DNA from: Candidatus Dadabacteria bacterium
GTDB lineage: Bacteria; Desulfobacterota_D; UBA1144; Nemesobacterales; UBA2774
Assembly (NCBI GenBank): GCA_020054175.1
Contig: JAGVLR010000125.1
Coordinates: forward strand, 1-17,546
DNA: 17,546 bases
Direction of reading: 5' to 3'
The position numbers and the translations under genes were made by a program. Under the pieces are notes generated by a model. It was not told the origin of the DNA, made no database searches, and saw nothing but the letters and a program-made list of their open reading frames with translations. Position 1 is the stretch's first letter, and each line of letters opens with the position of its first letter. Positions 1 through 6,959 of this stretch are shown here, piece by piece.

Positions 1-863
1 CTCAGGGCGAGCGCGAAGTTCTTCGACTCTCCCTGCGACGCATAAACAGATGCGTCCTTGCCGTCTATGGAAAAGGCGAGAATATCCCTGTGCGGCCCGA
101 GTGTCGTATGGCCGCGCGCGCGGTCCTTAGCGAAGGACGCCCGGAGATTTTCCGCATAGGCTGCGGCGATACCGTTTCCGGCGGCGAAGGAGGTGGAGTA
201 GCTGAGTGAAGCCTCGGAACGGCTCCCCGACGTGGCCGCGTAAATACGGGCCAGGAGCGGCGTCATTTTTTTCACGTACCCTAGCCTCCGGGATATGACG
301 CGGCTCCCCGTCTCGACGAGCTTTTCGTCCCATATTTCGAGGCTCTCGGGTGTAACGCCCCGTCCCTTCGAAAGTATGGCGTTACGCTGAATCAGTAAGC
401 GGTGATACTGCCTGAGCTCGGTAAGGTGCGCCGGTTCGAGTGAAAATATAAGCGCATCGAGGTATCGCCTTCTCGTCTGCGGGCTTCCCTTTACCAGTTC
501 GATGTCCGACGGCAGGAACGCGACGACGTTATACCTTCCGAGGGCCTTCGCGGCGTTATAGACGAGCTTCCCGTTCAGTTTTATCGTCCTCTTTTCGCCG
601 CTGAGCGTGATGTGAACCTCGTCGAGCCCCGCCGGGGACTCTATCTCGCCCTTGATTCTGGCTTCGGAGGCTCCGATGGTGATCAGCTCTTCGTGCTTTA
701 CCTGCCTGAAGGGTTTAAAAGCGAGAAGGAAATGGACGGCTTCCAGAAGGTTCGTCTTACCCTGGGCGTTCTCGCCGTATATGAGGTTGACCCTGTCGTG
801 GAAGGCGAAATTCTCCGCCGCGTAAGATCTGAAATTCCTAAGGGTAAGTGAGCGCAGCTTCAC
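1..863 (-). CDS. recF: DNA replication/repair protein RecF (C-terminus outside window)
   Basis: RecF is an SMC-like ATPase that binds gapped or stalled-fork DNA and, with RecO and RecR, loads RecA. I translated the minus strand from GTG at 863, giving 287 codons up to the window edge; the family is usually about 360-370 aa, so roughly 80 residues are missing. The start VKLRSLTLRNFRSY is the typical RecF N-terminus. Walker A is GENAQGKT at about residues 31-38, followed by NLLEA. The ABC-type signature region reads YASQGESKNFALAL near residues 273-286; the usual family form is closer to SQGQQRT, so this copy has substitutions. GTG 863 was chosen because it matches the family N-terminus, although no strong Shine-Dalgarno precedes it. 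In-frame alternatives (GTG and TTG) lie further upstream, near or within the promoter. The gene has its own promoter and is divergent from the CDC48 ATPase rather than directly following dnaN. Identification is firm from sequence. Confidence 0.93.
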   Translation of the reverse strand, partial: MKLRSLTLRNFRSYAAENFAFHDRVNLIYGENAQGKTNLLEAVHFLLAFKPFRQVKHEELITIGASEARIKGEIESPAGLDEVHITLSGEKRTIKLNGKLVYNAAKALGRYNVVAFLPSDIELVKGSPQTRRRYLDALIFSLEPAHLTELRQYHRLLIQRNAILSKGRGVTPESLEIWDEKLVETGSRVISRRLGYVKKMTPLLARIYAATSGSRSEASLSYSTSFAAGNGIAAAYAENLRASFAKDRARGHTTLGPHRDILAFSIDGKDASVYASQGESKNFALAL

Positions 864-891
864 CGGGGCTTCATTGTTAGTGATTTCAGAA

Positions 892-920
892 ATTATAATA
901 AACGGCACCCGGTTATTCAA
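892..920 (-). promoter_or_regulatory. Sigma-70-type promoter of recF
   Basis: On the minus strand, TTGAAT (920-915) is followed by a 17-base spacer and a perfect TATAAT (897-892). The predicted start of transcription is near 885, about 20 bases before the recF GTG. This is inferred from consensus match only. Confidence 0.7.
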
Positions 921-922
921 AC

Positions 923-937
923 GGTTCTTCAGGAACC
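923..937. repeat. Inverted repeat between divergent promoters (possible operator)
   Basis: GGTTC-TTCAG-GAACC: 5-base arms around a 5-base centre. It lies between the -35 boxes of the recF promoter (915-920) and the CDC48 promoter (948-953). The position would suit a regulator acting on both genes, but the arms are short and chance cannot be excluded. Confidence 0.35.
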
Positions 938-947
938 CAAAATTTTC

Positions 948-976
948 TTGACCGTAAAAATGGCGAGCGGTAATAT
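948..976 (+). promoter_or_regulatory. Sigma-70-type promoter of the CDC48 gene
   Basis: TTGACC (948-953), a 17-base spacer, then TAATAT (971-976). The predicted transcript starts near 983, only about 11 bases before the ATG at 994, so the leader is very short. Inferred from consensus match. Confidence 0.7.
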
Positions 977-993
977 CTTAACTGGGATTAGCC

Positions 994-3144
994 ATGATAT
1001 CGTTCAGGATAAGCGAGCTGTCAAAAAAGGATTCCGGCAAGGGCATCGCGCGTATTAAACCGGTCGACATGAAAGAGCTTGGGGTTAATGCGTGGGACCT
1101 CGTCGAGATAGGCGGAAAGAGAAAGACGGTGGTGCGCGTCGCCCCCATAGACAAGGGCGAGCCGGAGCAGTCCGTCATCGAGATCGACGGGATCACGCGG
1201 GAGAACGCCCGGGTCGAGCTCGACGACCATGTTTTCGTAAAGAAAGTAGACGGCAAATCGGCGACGAAGGTCGTCCTTTCGCCGCGCAACAGCGATATGC
1301 TGTATAACGGGAACGAGAACAAGTACCTTCTCGAAAGGCTCGACGGCTACCCGATTACTATCGGCGACAAGATAAGGGTGAAGCTTCCGACGACGGGGCT
1401 CGAGGATTTTCAGGTGCTTGGCGTCATACCGTCCGATTCGGTCGTGATAAGGGGCTCCACCCGGCTCGACATACGAAAGAAACCGAAAACGAAGTTCGAC
1501 AGCTCGCGGGTGAGTTTTCAGGACGTCGGCGGCCTCAGAGAGCAGATCGCGAAAGTAAGGGAGATAGTAGAGCTTCCTCTGAGATACCCCCAGCTCTTCG
1601 ACGAGCTCGGCATTGACCCTCCGAGGGGCATACTCCTCATCGGCCCTCCCGGGAGCGGGAAGACCCTTCTCGCGAAGGCCGTCGCTCATGAAACCAACGC
1701 GAATTTTCAGGTCATAAACGGCCCCGAGATAATGCACAAGTTCTACGGAGAGAGCGAGGCGCGGCTCCGCGATATTTTCGAGATAGCATCGCGAAACCAG
1801 CCGTCGATAATATTCCTCGACGAGCTCGACGCCATAGCCCCGAAAAGAGATAAAGTTTCGGGCGACGTCGAAAAGCGCATCGTGGCGCAGCTCCTTTCGC
1901 TCATGGACGGGCTCAAGCACAGGGGCAACGTCGTCGTCATCGGCGCGACAAACCTCCCCTCCGCGCTCGACCCGGCGCTCAGAAGGCCGGGGAGGTTCGA
2001 CAGGGAAGTCAGCCTCGACGTTCCGGACCGCAACGGCCGTGCACAGATACTCGAAATACACACGCGCGGCATGCCGCTCGACGACGATATAGAGATCGAG
2101 AAGCTGGCGGACCTTACCCACGGATTCGTCGGCGCCGATCTAGAGAACCTCTGCCGCGAAGCCGCGATGAAGTCTCTCCGGAAGTCGCTTTCCGAAATCG
2201 AGGAAGCCGACGACGATCTTATGCTCCGGAACGGCGACATAACACCTGTGAAGGTCGGCATGGGCGATTTCATGGATGCCCTCAAGGAAGTCGAGCCTTC
2301 GGCTATACGGGAAATTTTCGTCGAGATATCCAAGGTCACATGGGAAGACATAGGCGGCCTCAAGGATATAAAGGAAAAGCTCATCGAGGCCGTGATATGG
2401 CCTTTTATACATAAAGACTTATTCGAAATAACTGACACGAAGGCCCCGAAGGGCATACTTCTCTGCGGCCCTCCCGGGACGGGAAAGACCCTTCTGGCGA
2501 AGGCGCTCGCAAACCAGAGCGGTGCGAATTTCATATCCGTTAAGGGCGCGGAGCTACTTTCGAAATACGTCGGCGAGTCCGAGCGCGCCGTGAGGGAAGT
2601 GTTCAAGAAGGCAAAGCAGGTGGCGCCGTGCATAGTGTTCTTCGACGAGATAGACGCGCTCGCGCCGCCCCGAAGGGAATCCGACGGGACACGTGTCGCC
2701 GAGAGGGTCGTAAGCCAGCTTCTGACAGAAATGGACGGCGTCGAGGACCTTCGCGAGGTGCTCATTCTCGGCGCAACCAACCGCGTGGACATGGTCGATC
2801 CCGCGATACTCCGGTCGGGAAGGTTCGACCTTATACTCAACATCCCCTACCCCGGCGAGGAAGAGCTTTACGAAATACTCAAGATACATACGCGCGGAAA
2901 ACCGATATCCAAAGACGCCGGCCTCCGCGAGCTCGCCGCCAAGGCAACAGGACTTTCCGGCGCCGACATCGAGCTTCTCTGCCAGAGGGCTTCGATCATC
3001 GCCATAAGGGAGCACCTCAAGAACCGGAAGAAAAAGCTCAGGATAACGGAGATACATTTCGCCGAGGCGCTCGACGAGATAAAGAGTAAAATCATCGCCA
3101 ACGTCGAGCTCAAGAGCGAGCGGCCGGAAAGGTCAAGTGTCTGA
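994..3144 (+). CDS. CDC48/VCP-family tandem AAA+ ATPase
   Basis: A 716-aa type II AAA+ unfoldase of the CDC48/p97/VAT family. These hexamers use ATP to extract or unfold proteins; they are universal in archaea and eukaryotes but patchy in bacteria. Residues 1-160 look like the CDC48 N domain (GKGIARIKPVDMKELG near 15-30). D1 has Walker A GPPGSGKT (217-224), Walker B IIFLDE (272-277), pore loop KFYGES (249-254), sensor N320 and arginine fingers in RRPGRFD (about 330-336). D2 has Walker A GPPGTGKT (492-499), pore KYVGES, Walker B IVFFDE (547-552) and SGRFD. Both ATPase sites look intact. The C-terminus (PERSSV) lacks the HbYX tail used to dock on a proteasome, and no proteasome gene is visible. 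The start is the ATG 18 bases after the -10 box. The last 8 bases overlap the prepilin peptidase gene, suggesting translational coupling. Codon use resembles its neighbours, so any transfer from archaea would be old. Confidence 0.93.
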   Translation: MISFRISELSKKDSGKGIARIKPVDMKELGVNAWDLVEIGGKRKTVVRVAPIDKGEPEQSVIEIDGITRENARVELDDHVFVKKVDGKSATKVVLSPRNSDMLYNGNENKYLLERLDGYPITIGDKIRVKLPTTGLEDFQVLGVIPSDSVVIRGSTRLDIRKKPKTKFDSSRVSFQDVGGLREQIAKVREIVELPLRYPQLFDELGIDPPRGILLIGPPGSGKTLLAKAVAHETNANFQVINGPEIMHKFYGESEARLRDIFEIASRNQPSIIFLDELDAIAPKRDKVSGDVEKRIVAQLLSLMDGLKHRGNVVVIGATNLPSALDPALRRPGRFDREVSLDVPDRNGRAQILEIHTRGMPLDDDIEIEKLADLTHGFVGADLENLCREAAMKSLRKSLSEIEEADDDLMLRNGDITPVKVGMGDFMDALKEVEPSAIREIFVEISKVTWEDIGGLKDIKEKLIEAVIWPFIHKDLFEITDTKAPKGILLCGPPGTGKTLLAKALANQSGANFISVKGAELLSKYVGESERAVREVFKKAKQVAPCIVFFDEIDALAPPRRESDGTRVAERVVSQLLTEMDGVEDLREVLILGATNRVDMVDPAILRSGRFDLILNIPYPGEEELYEILKIHTRGKPISKDAGLRELAAKATGLSGADIELLCQRASIIAIREHLKNRKKKLRITEIHFAEALDEIKSKIIANVELKSERPERSSV

Positions 3145-3970
3145 GAACAGCGCGCTCCTTTACATCTTCGCCTTCATATTCGGCTCGGTCGTCGGCAGTT
3201 TCCTCAACGTCTGCATATACAGGCTCCCGAGAGAAGAATCCATAGTATTCCCACCTTCGCACTGCCCCTCCTGCGGAAAGGGTATAAGGTTTTACCACAA
3301 CATCCCCATATTCGGATACCTCGCCCTCGGCGGCAAGTGCGCCGACTGCGGATCGCGCATCTCGCCGGTCTATCCGCTGGTCGAAGCGCTGGCCGGCGTT
3401 ATGGCGGCCGCGGTGCTGGCGAAATTCGGCTTAACGGTCAACGCCGTCTTTTACCTGGCGCTGATTTACGCGCTCATAGTTATAACTTTCATAGACCTAG
3501 AGCACATGATAATCCCGAACGTGATCACGATACCCGGCATACTCGTCGGGCTCGTTTTCGGGGCTCTCTCGACAGACTGGGCCGCGAGCCGGGCCCTCAT
3601 GGAGAGAGTCGGCTACAATCTCGACGGCTTCCTCATACTGCTCAACGAGGTGCCGTTCCTGGATTCAGTTTTCGGACTCCTGATAGGCGGCGGAGTGCTG
3701 TTTTTAATCGCTTTTCTCTACGTCGCAATAAGAAAGAGAGAGGGCATGGGCATGGGCGACGTCAAGCTCCTGGCCATGCTGGGGGCGTTTTTAGGGTGGG
3801 AAGGCGTCGTTTTCATCATGCTCGTAAGCTCTCTTATCGGGACTGTTGCCGGCCTCACGGTCATCTTCCGGAAGAAGGAAAACTTGAGATATGCCCTTCC
3901 CTTCGGGCCGTTTCTCTCCATCGCCGCCGTGATATACATATTCACGGGCGGCTTTCGTGCTTTGACATAG
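3137..3970 (+). CDS. pilD: Type IV prepilin peptidase / N-methyltransferase (A24 family)
   Basis: A 277-aa inner-membrane aspartyl protease that cleaves the leader of type IV prepilins or type II secretion pseudopilins and, in bifunctional members, N-methylates the new N-terminus. It has the N-terminal motif GSVVGSFLNVCIYRLP (about 16-31), followed by the zinc-binding pairs C43-x2-C46 and C68-x2-C71 of the methyltransferase-type cytoplasmic loop. The two catalytic aspartates are D120 in ITFIDLEH and D208 in the GMGMGDVK motif (the family's GxGD). Hydrophobic segments fill the remainder. It starts with GTG at 3137, preceded by a GGAAAGG ribosome site, inside the 3' end of the CDC48 gene (8-base overlap). 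GspO is an equally valid name. No pilin or secretion gene is visible in the window, so its substrates are unknown. Confidence 0.93.
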   Translation: MSENSALLYIFAFIFGSVVGSFLNVCIYRLPREESIVFPPSHCPSCGKGIRFYHNIPIFGYLALGGKCADCGSRISPVYPLVEALAGVMAAAVLAKFGLTVNAVFYLALIYALIVITFIDLEHMIIPNVITIPGILVGLVFGALSTDWAASRALMERVGYNLDGFLILLNEVPFLDSVFGLLIGGGVLFLIAFLYVAIRKREGMGMGDVKLLAMLGAFLGWEGVVFIMLVSSLIGTVAGLTVIFRKKENLRYALPFGPFLSIAAVIYIFTGGFRALT

Positions 3971-4033
3971 TTACCAATCCCGCGAGAACAGACCTAAACT
4001 TATGAGAATCCCCTCCGCTGATGCGCAGCCCCC

Positions 4034-5566
4034 GTGCGCCGCGGGCAAGGTCGAGAAACCGTGCGACAAACTGGCCTCAGAGCCGAGATACTCGTAAACA
4101 TAATGCTCATAACGGCTGCCGCGATGTTCCTCATAGGCATCATCGCGTTCAAGCTGACGGAGAGGTCCGCCGTCGAGGGGAACATAAACGGGGTCAAGGC
4201 CGTTATCGCTGCGCTCGAAGGCTCATATCTGAAGAGCGGCGACCTCGCGGGCGGGGCGGAATTTTTAAAAGGCGTTCTTAACCCCGGGGCGTGGGGGATA
4301 ATAGAGCTCGGCGGACGGAGGGTGTATTTCGACACCGGGGCGTCCGGCAAAGTGCAGGAAAGAACGGACCCTCTCCTCCTTCAGGCAAAAACATCCGGCA
4401 ACACCGTAGTCGGCTTCGAAGGCGCCAACTTCCCGCCGTTCACGGCATTCAACGGGCTCAAGATCGCCGCACCCGTAAAGTCTCCGGGGGGGACCGGTGG
4501 CGCGGTGTTTGTGTACCAGCCGCTCGCCCCTCTCGAAGAGAGCCTCCTCCTCAACCGGAGACTTATCTCGCTCTGGATAATCCTGTTCCTCGTGATAATA
4601 ACGCTCTTCGGGTTCTACATACTTTCGCGGAGAATAGTACGGCCCGTCCATGAGCTTATAAAAACAACCGAAAAGATCGGCGCGGGGAAGTTCTACGAAA
4701 ACGCCGACGTCGGCAAGGTCAAGGAGATAAACCGGCTTTACGATGCGCTCCGAAAGATGTACGGCGAGATCGAGGGCGGAAAGAAGAAGCTCGGCGACAA
4801 GATAGCGGAGCTCGAAGAGGCAAACGCGGAGCTCAGGCTAGTGCAGAGGGAGCTGATAGCAGCCGAGAAGCTCGCTTCGCTTGGGAGGCTCTCCGCAGGC
4901 ATAGCCCACGAGATTGGGAATCCGCTTTCGGCCATAAGGGGCTACGCCGATGTCATGACGCGCGCCCCGGAGATGGACGACGAAAAGAGGGCCTCTTTCC
5001 TGAAAAACATACAGGACGAGGTTCTCCGGATAGACCGTATAATTAGGACGCTCCTCGATTATTCCAGGCCGAAGAGCGTTTCGTTAAGGGCGCTCGACAT
5101 AAACGAAGCGGCTGCGAAAACGGCGGAGATAGTAAACAGCCAGGGGGTTTTGAAGAATGTCGGGCTCAGGCTCGAGCTCACACCGGGCGTTCCTCTGATA
5201 GAGGCCGACCCGGGCCAGCTCTCCCAGGTCCTGATAAATCTTATACTTAACGCACGCGACGCAGTGGAGGGGGGAGGCGAGATCGTCATATCGACCTCCG
5301 CCGGCGCGGGCGGAGAAGTGACGATAGCAGTAAGCGACACGGGACCGGGCATAAGCCCTGAAATACGTGACAAAATATTCGACCCGTTCTTCACGACGAA
5401 GGAGCCAGGCCAGGGAACGGGCCTCGGGCTCTCGGTTTCGGCCCGGATAGTGGAAACGTTCGGCGGGCGCATAGATGTGAAAAGCGAGCCGGGAAAGGGG
5501 GCCGTGTTCAGCCTGGTTTTCCCGACGGCAGGTGATTATGGAAACGCAGAAAGTTCTCGTAATTGA
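4034..5566 (+). CDS. Two-component sensor histidine kinase (HAMP, HisKA, HATPase)
   Basis: A 510-aa inner-membrane kinase. A transmembrane helix at about 19-40 and another at about 177-197 flank a roughly 135-residue extracytoplasmic sensor region with no recognised fold. Then come a HAMP linker (about 198-250), a short coiled coil (about 250-280), the HisKA dimerisation helix with phospho-acceptor H292 in AGIAHEIGNPLSAI, and the ATPase with N box INLILNARDA (401-410), G1 box DTGPGI (435-440), F box DPFFTT and G2 box GTGLGL (461-466). The catalytic half resembles NtrB/AtoS/ZraS kinases that pair with sigma-54 activators, which fits the next gene. GTG 4034 is the first start after an in-frame stop; GTG 4061, nine codons on and behind GCAAGG, is a credible alternative. 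The stop overlaps the regulator by 29 bases. The signal sensed is unknown. Confidence 0.92.
   Translation: MRRGQGRETVRQTGLRAEILVNIMLITAAAMFLIGIIAFKLTERSAVEGNINGVKAVIAALEGSYLKSGDLAGGAEFLKGVLNPGAWGIIELGGRRVYFDTGASGKVQERTDPLLLQAKTSGNTVVGFEGANFPPFTAFNGLKIAAPVKSPGGTGGAVFVYQPLAPLEESLLLNRRLISLWIILFLVIITLFGFYILSRRIVRPVHELIKTTEKIGAGKFYENADVGKVKEINRLYDALRKMYGEIEGGKKKLGDKIAELEEANAELRLVQRELIAAEKLASLGRLSAGIAHEIGNPLSAIRGYADVMTRAPEMDDEKRASFLKNIQDEVLRIDRIIRTLLDYSRPKSVSLRALDINEAAAKTAEIVNSQGVLKNVGLRLELTPGVPLIEADPGQLSQVLINLILNARDAVEGGGEIVISTSAGAGGEVTIAVSDTGPGISPEIRDKIFDPFFTTKEPGQGTGLGLSVSARIVETFGGRIDVKSEPGKGAVFSLVFPTAGDYGNAESSRN
5530..5535 (+). promoter_or_regulatory. Ribosome binding site deciding the regulator start
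   Basis: AGGTGA lies just before ATG 5538. It supports ATG 5538 rather than the in-frame GTG at 5532, which would fall inside this ribosome site. Confidence 0.6.
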
Positions 5567-6899
5567 CGACGAAAAGGGAATAAGGGAAACGCTCTCCCTC
5601 ATACTCGGCATGGAAGGCTACGATGTCGAATCGGCGGAGAACGCATCAGGCGGCCTCTCGCGTATAGATTCCGGAGAAGCTTACGATTTCATAATATGCG
5701 ACATAAGGCTCCCGGGAATGGGGGGCATCGAGTTTTTAAAAGAGGCGCGGGAAAGAGACGTCCCTGCGGTGATAATAATGATCTCCGCCTACGGGACGAT
5801 GGAGAATTCGATAGAGGCGATAAAAGCCGGGGCGGCGGATTACATAAACAAGCCGATAAACTCGGAAGAGCTCATTTTGAGAATGCGCATGGCCGAGGAG
5901 AGGCAGAAGCTCAAGGTGCGGAACGATTATCTCGAGCGCGAGTTGGGGATCGCCGTGGAACCGGGTGAGATAATCTATTCAAGCGTGAAGATGGACGAGG
6001 TCATCGAGCTTTCCCGTAAGGCTTCGCAGTTCAAGACGACGGTTCTCATAACCGGCGAGAGCGGCACAGGCAAAGAGCTCGTCGCAAAGGCCATACACAG
6101 CGGCAGTCCGCGTAAGGACTCGCCCTTTGTCGCCGTAAACTGCGCGGCGATACCCGAGGCTCTCATAGAAAGCGAGCTTTTCGGTTATGCGAGGGGGGCG
6201 TTCACAGGGGCCGACGGCGCCAGGCGGGGCCTCATCGAAGAGGCTAGCGGCGGGACGCTCTTCCTCGATGAAATCGGGGAGCTTCCGATGCTGCTTCAGC
6301 CGAAGCTTCTCCGCGTGCTCCAGGAAAGCGAGATAAGGCGGCTCGGGGACACGAAGGTGATGAAGGTGGACGTGAGAGTCATAGGGGCGACTTCGCGCGA
6401 CCTCGAGCAGGACGTCGCCGACGGAAGGTTCAGGAACGACCTCTTCTACAGGCTCAACGTTTTCCCCGTAAGGATACCTCCGCTCAGGGAAAGGAAGGAA
6501 GATATACCCGGCCTCGTCGCTCACTTTATAGCGAAGTACGGAATACACGTGAACAGGCGCGTGAGAGAAGCGACTCCCGAGGTAATATCCGAGCTTTCGA
6601 CTTACGACTGGCCGGGCAACGTGAGAGAGCTTGAAAATGTCGTCGAAAGGGCGATAATACTTTCGGATTCCGAGTACATAACCCGAATCGAGAAGGTCAC
6701 GGGCGAGTCCGGCCCCGGGGCCGCGATAAAAGACTGGATAGGAAGGCTCAGCTTCAACGAGGCCAAGCAGGAAATAGAAAGGGCCTACATAGAGCGCGCC
6801 CTCGCCGAGACAGGCGGCAACAGAACGCGGGCCGCGAAGGTCCTGGGTATAAGCAGACGGTCGCTCCTTTACAAGCTAAAGGAGCACGAGGAATCCTGA
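5538..6899 (+). CDS. NtrC-family sigma-54-dependent response regulator
   Basis: A 453-aa transcription activator, the cognate partner of the kinase just upstream. Residues 1-115 are a receiver domain with acidic pocket D10-D11, phospho-acceptor D55 in IICDIRLPG and K105 in NKPI. Residues about 140-370 are the AAA+ sigma-54 activator domain: Walker A GESGTGKE (163-170), the sigma-54-contacting loop GAFTGA (210-215), Walker B GTLFLDEIGE, and the arginine-finger region RNDLFYRLNVFPVRIPPLRE. The C-terminus is a Fis-type helix-turn-helix (TRAAKVLGISRRSLLYKL). All motifs needed for phosphorylation, ATP hydrolysis and sigma-54 remodelling are present. It is translationally coupled to the kinase. Proximity to the prepilin peptidase recalls PilS/PilR, but targets cannot be read from the sequence; I saw no convincing -24/-12 promoter in the intergenic stretches I scanned. 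Confidence 0.93.
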   Translation: METQKVLVIDDEKGIRETLSLILGMEGYDVESAENASGGLSRIDSGEAYDFIICDIRLPGMGGIEFLKEARERDVPAVIIMISAYGTMENSIEAIKAGAADYINKPINSEELILRMRMAEERQKLKVRNDYLERELGIAVEPGEIIYSSVKMDEVIELSRKASQFKTTVLITGESGTGKELVAKAIHSGSPRKDSPFVAVNCAAIPEALIESELFGYARGAFTGADGARRGLIEEASGGTLFLDEIGELPMLLQPKLLRVLQESEIRRLGDTKVMKVDVRVIGATSRDLEQDVADGRFRNDLFYRLNVFPVRIPPLRERKEDIPGLVAHFIAKYGIHVNRRVREATPEVISELSTYDWPGNVRELENVVERAIILSDSEYITRIEKVTGESGPGAAIKDWIGRLSFNEAKQEIERAYIERALAETGGNRTRAAKVLGISRRSLLYKLKEHEES

Positions 6900-6925
6900 A
6901 ATCCGTGCGGTGCTCCCCCCGCAGA

Positions 6926-6953
6926 TTGAACCCAGAGCACATCATGGTTAAAT
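6926..6953 (+). promoter_or_regulatory. Possible promoter giving a leaderless protoporphyrinogen oxidase mRNA
   Basis: TTGAAC (6926-6931), 16 bases, then TTAAAT (6948-6953). The -10 box ends six bases before ATG 6960, so transcription could begin at the start codon. There is no Shine-Dalgarno before the ATG, which agrees with a leaderless start. Read-through from the regulator gene, 60 bases upstream, is the alternative. Confidence 0.4.
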
Positions 6954-6959
6954 ATTCAT

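Noticed and set aside
1021..2843. Long minus-strand open frames of 366 codons inside the CDC48 gene
   Set aside because: They are antisense shadows of a clearly conserved gene in GC-rich DNA; no motifs or ribosome sites.
3961..3966. Perfect TTGACA at the end of the prepilin peptidase gene
   Set aside because: No -10-like hexamer at 15-19 bases downstream, so no promoter is claimed for the histidine kinase.
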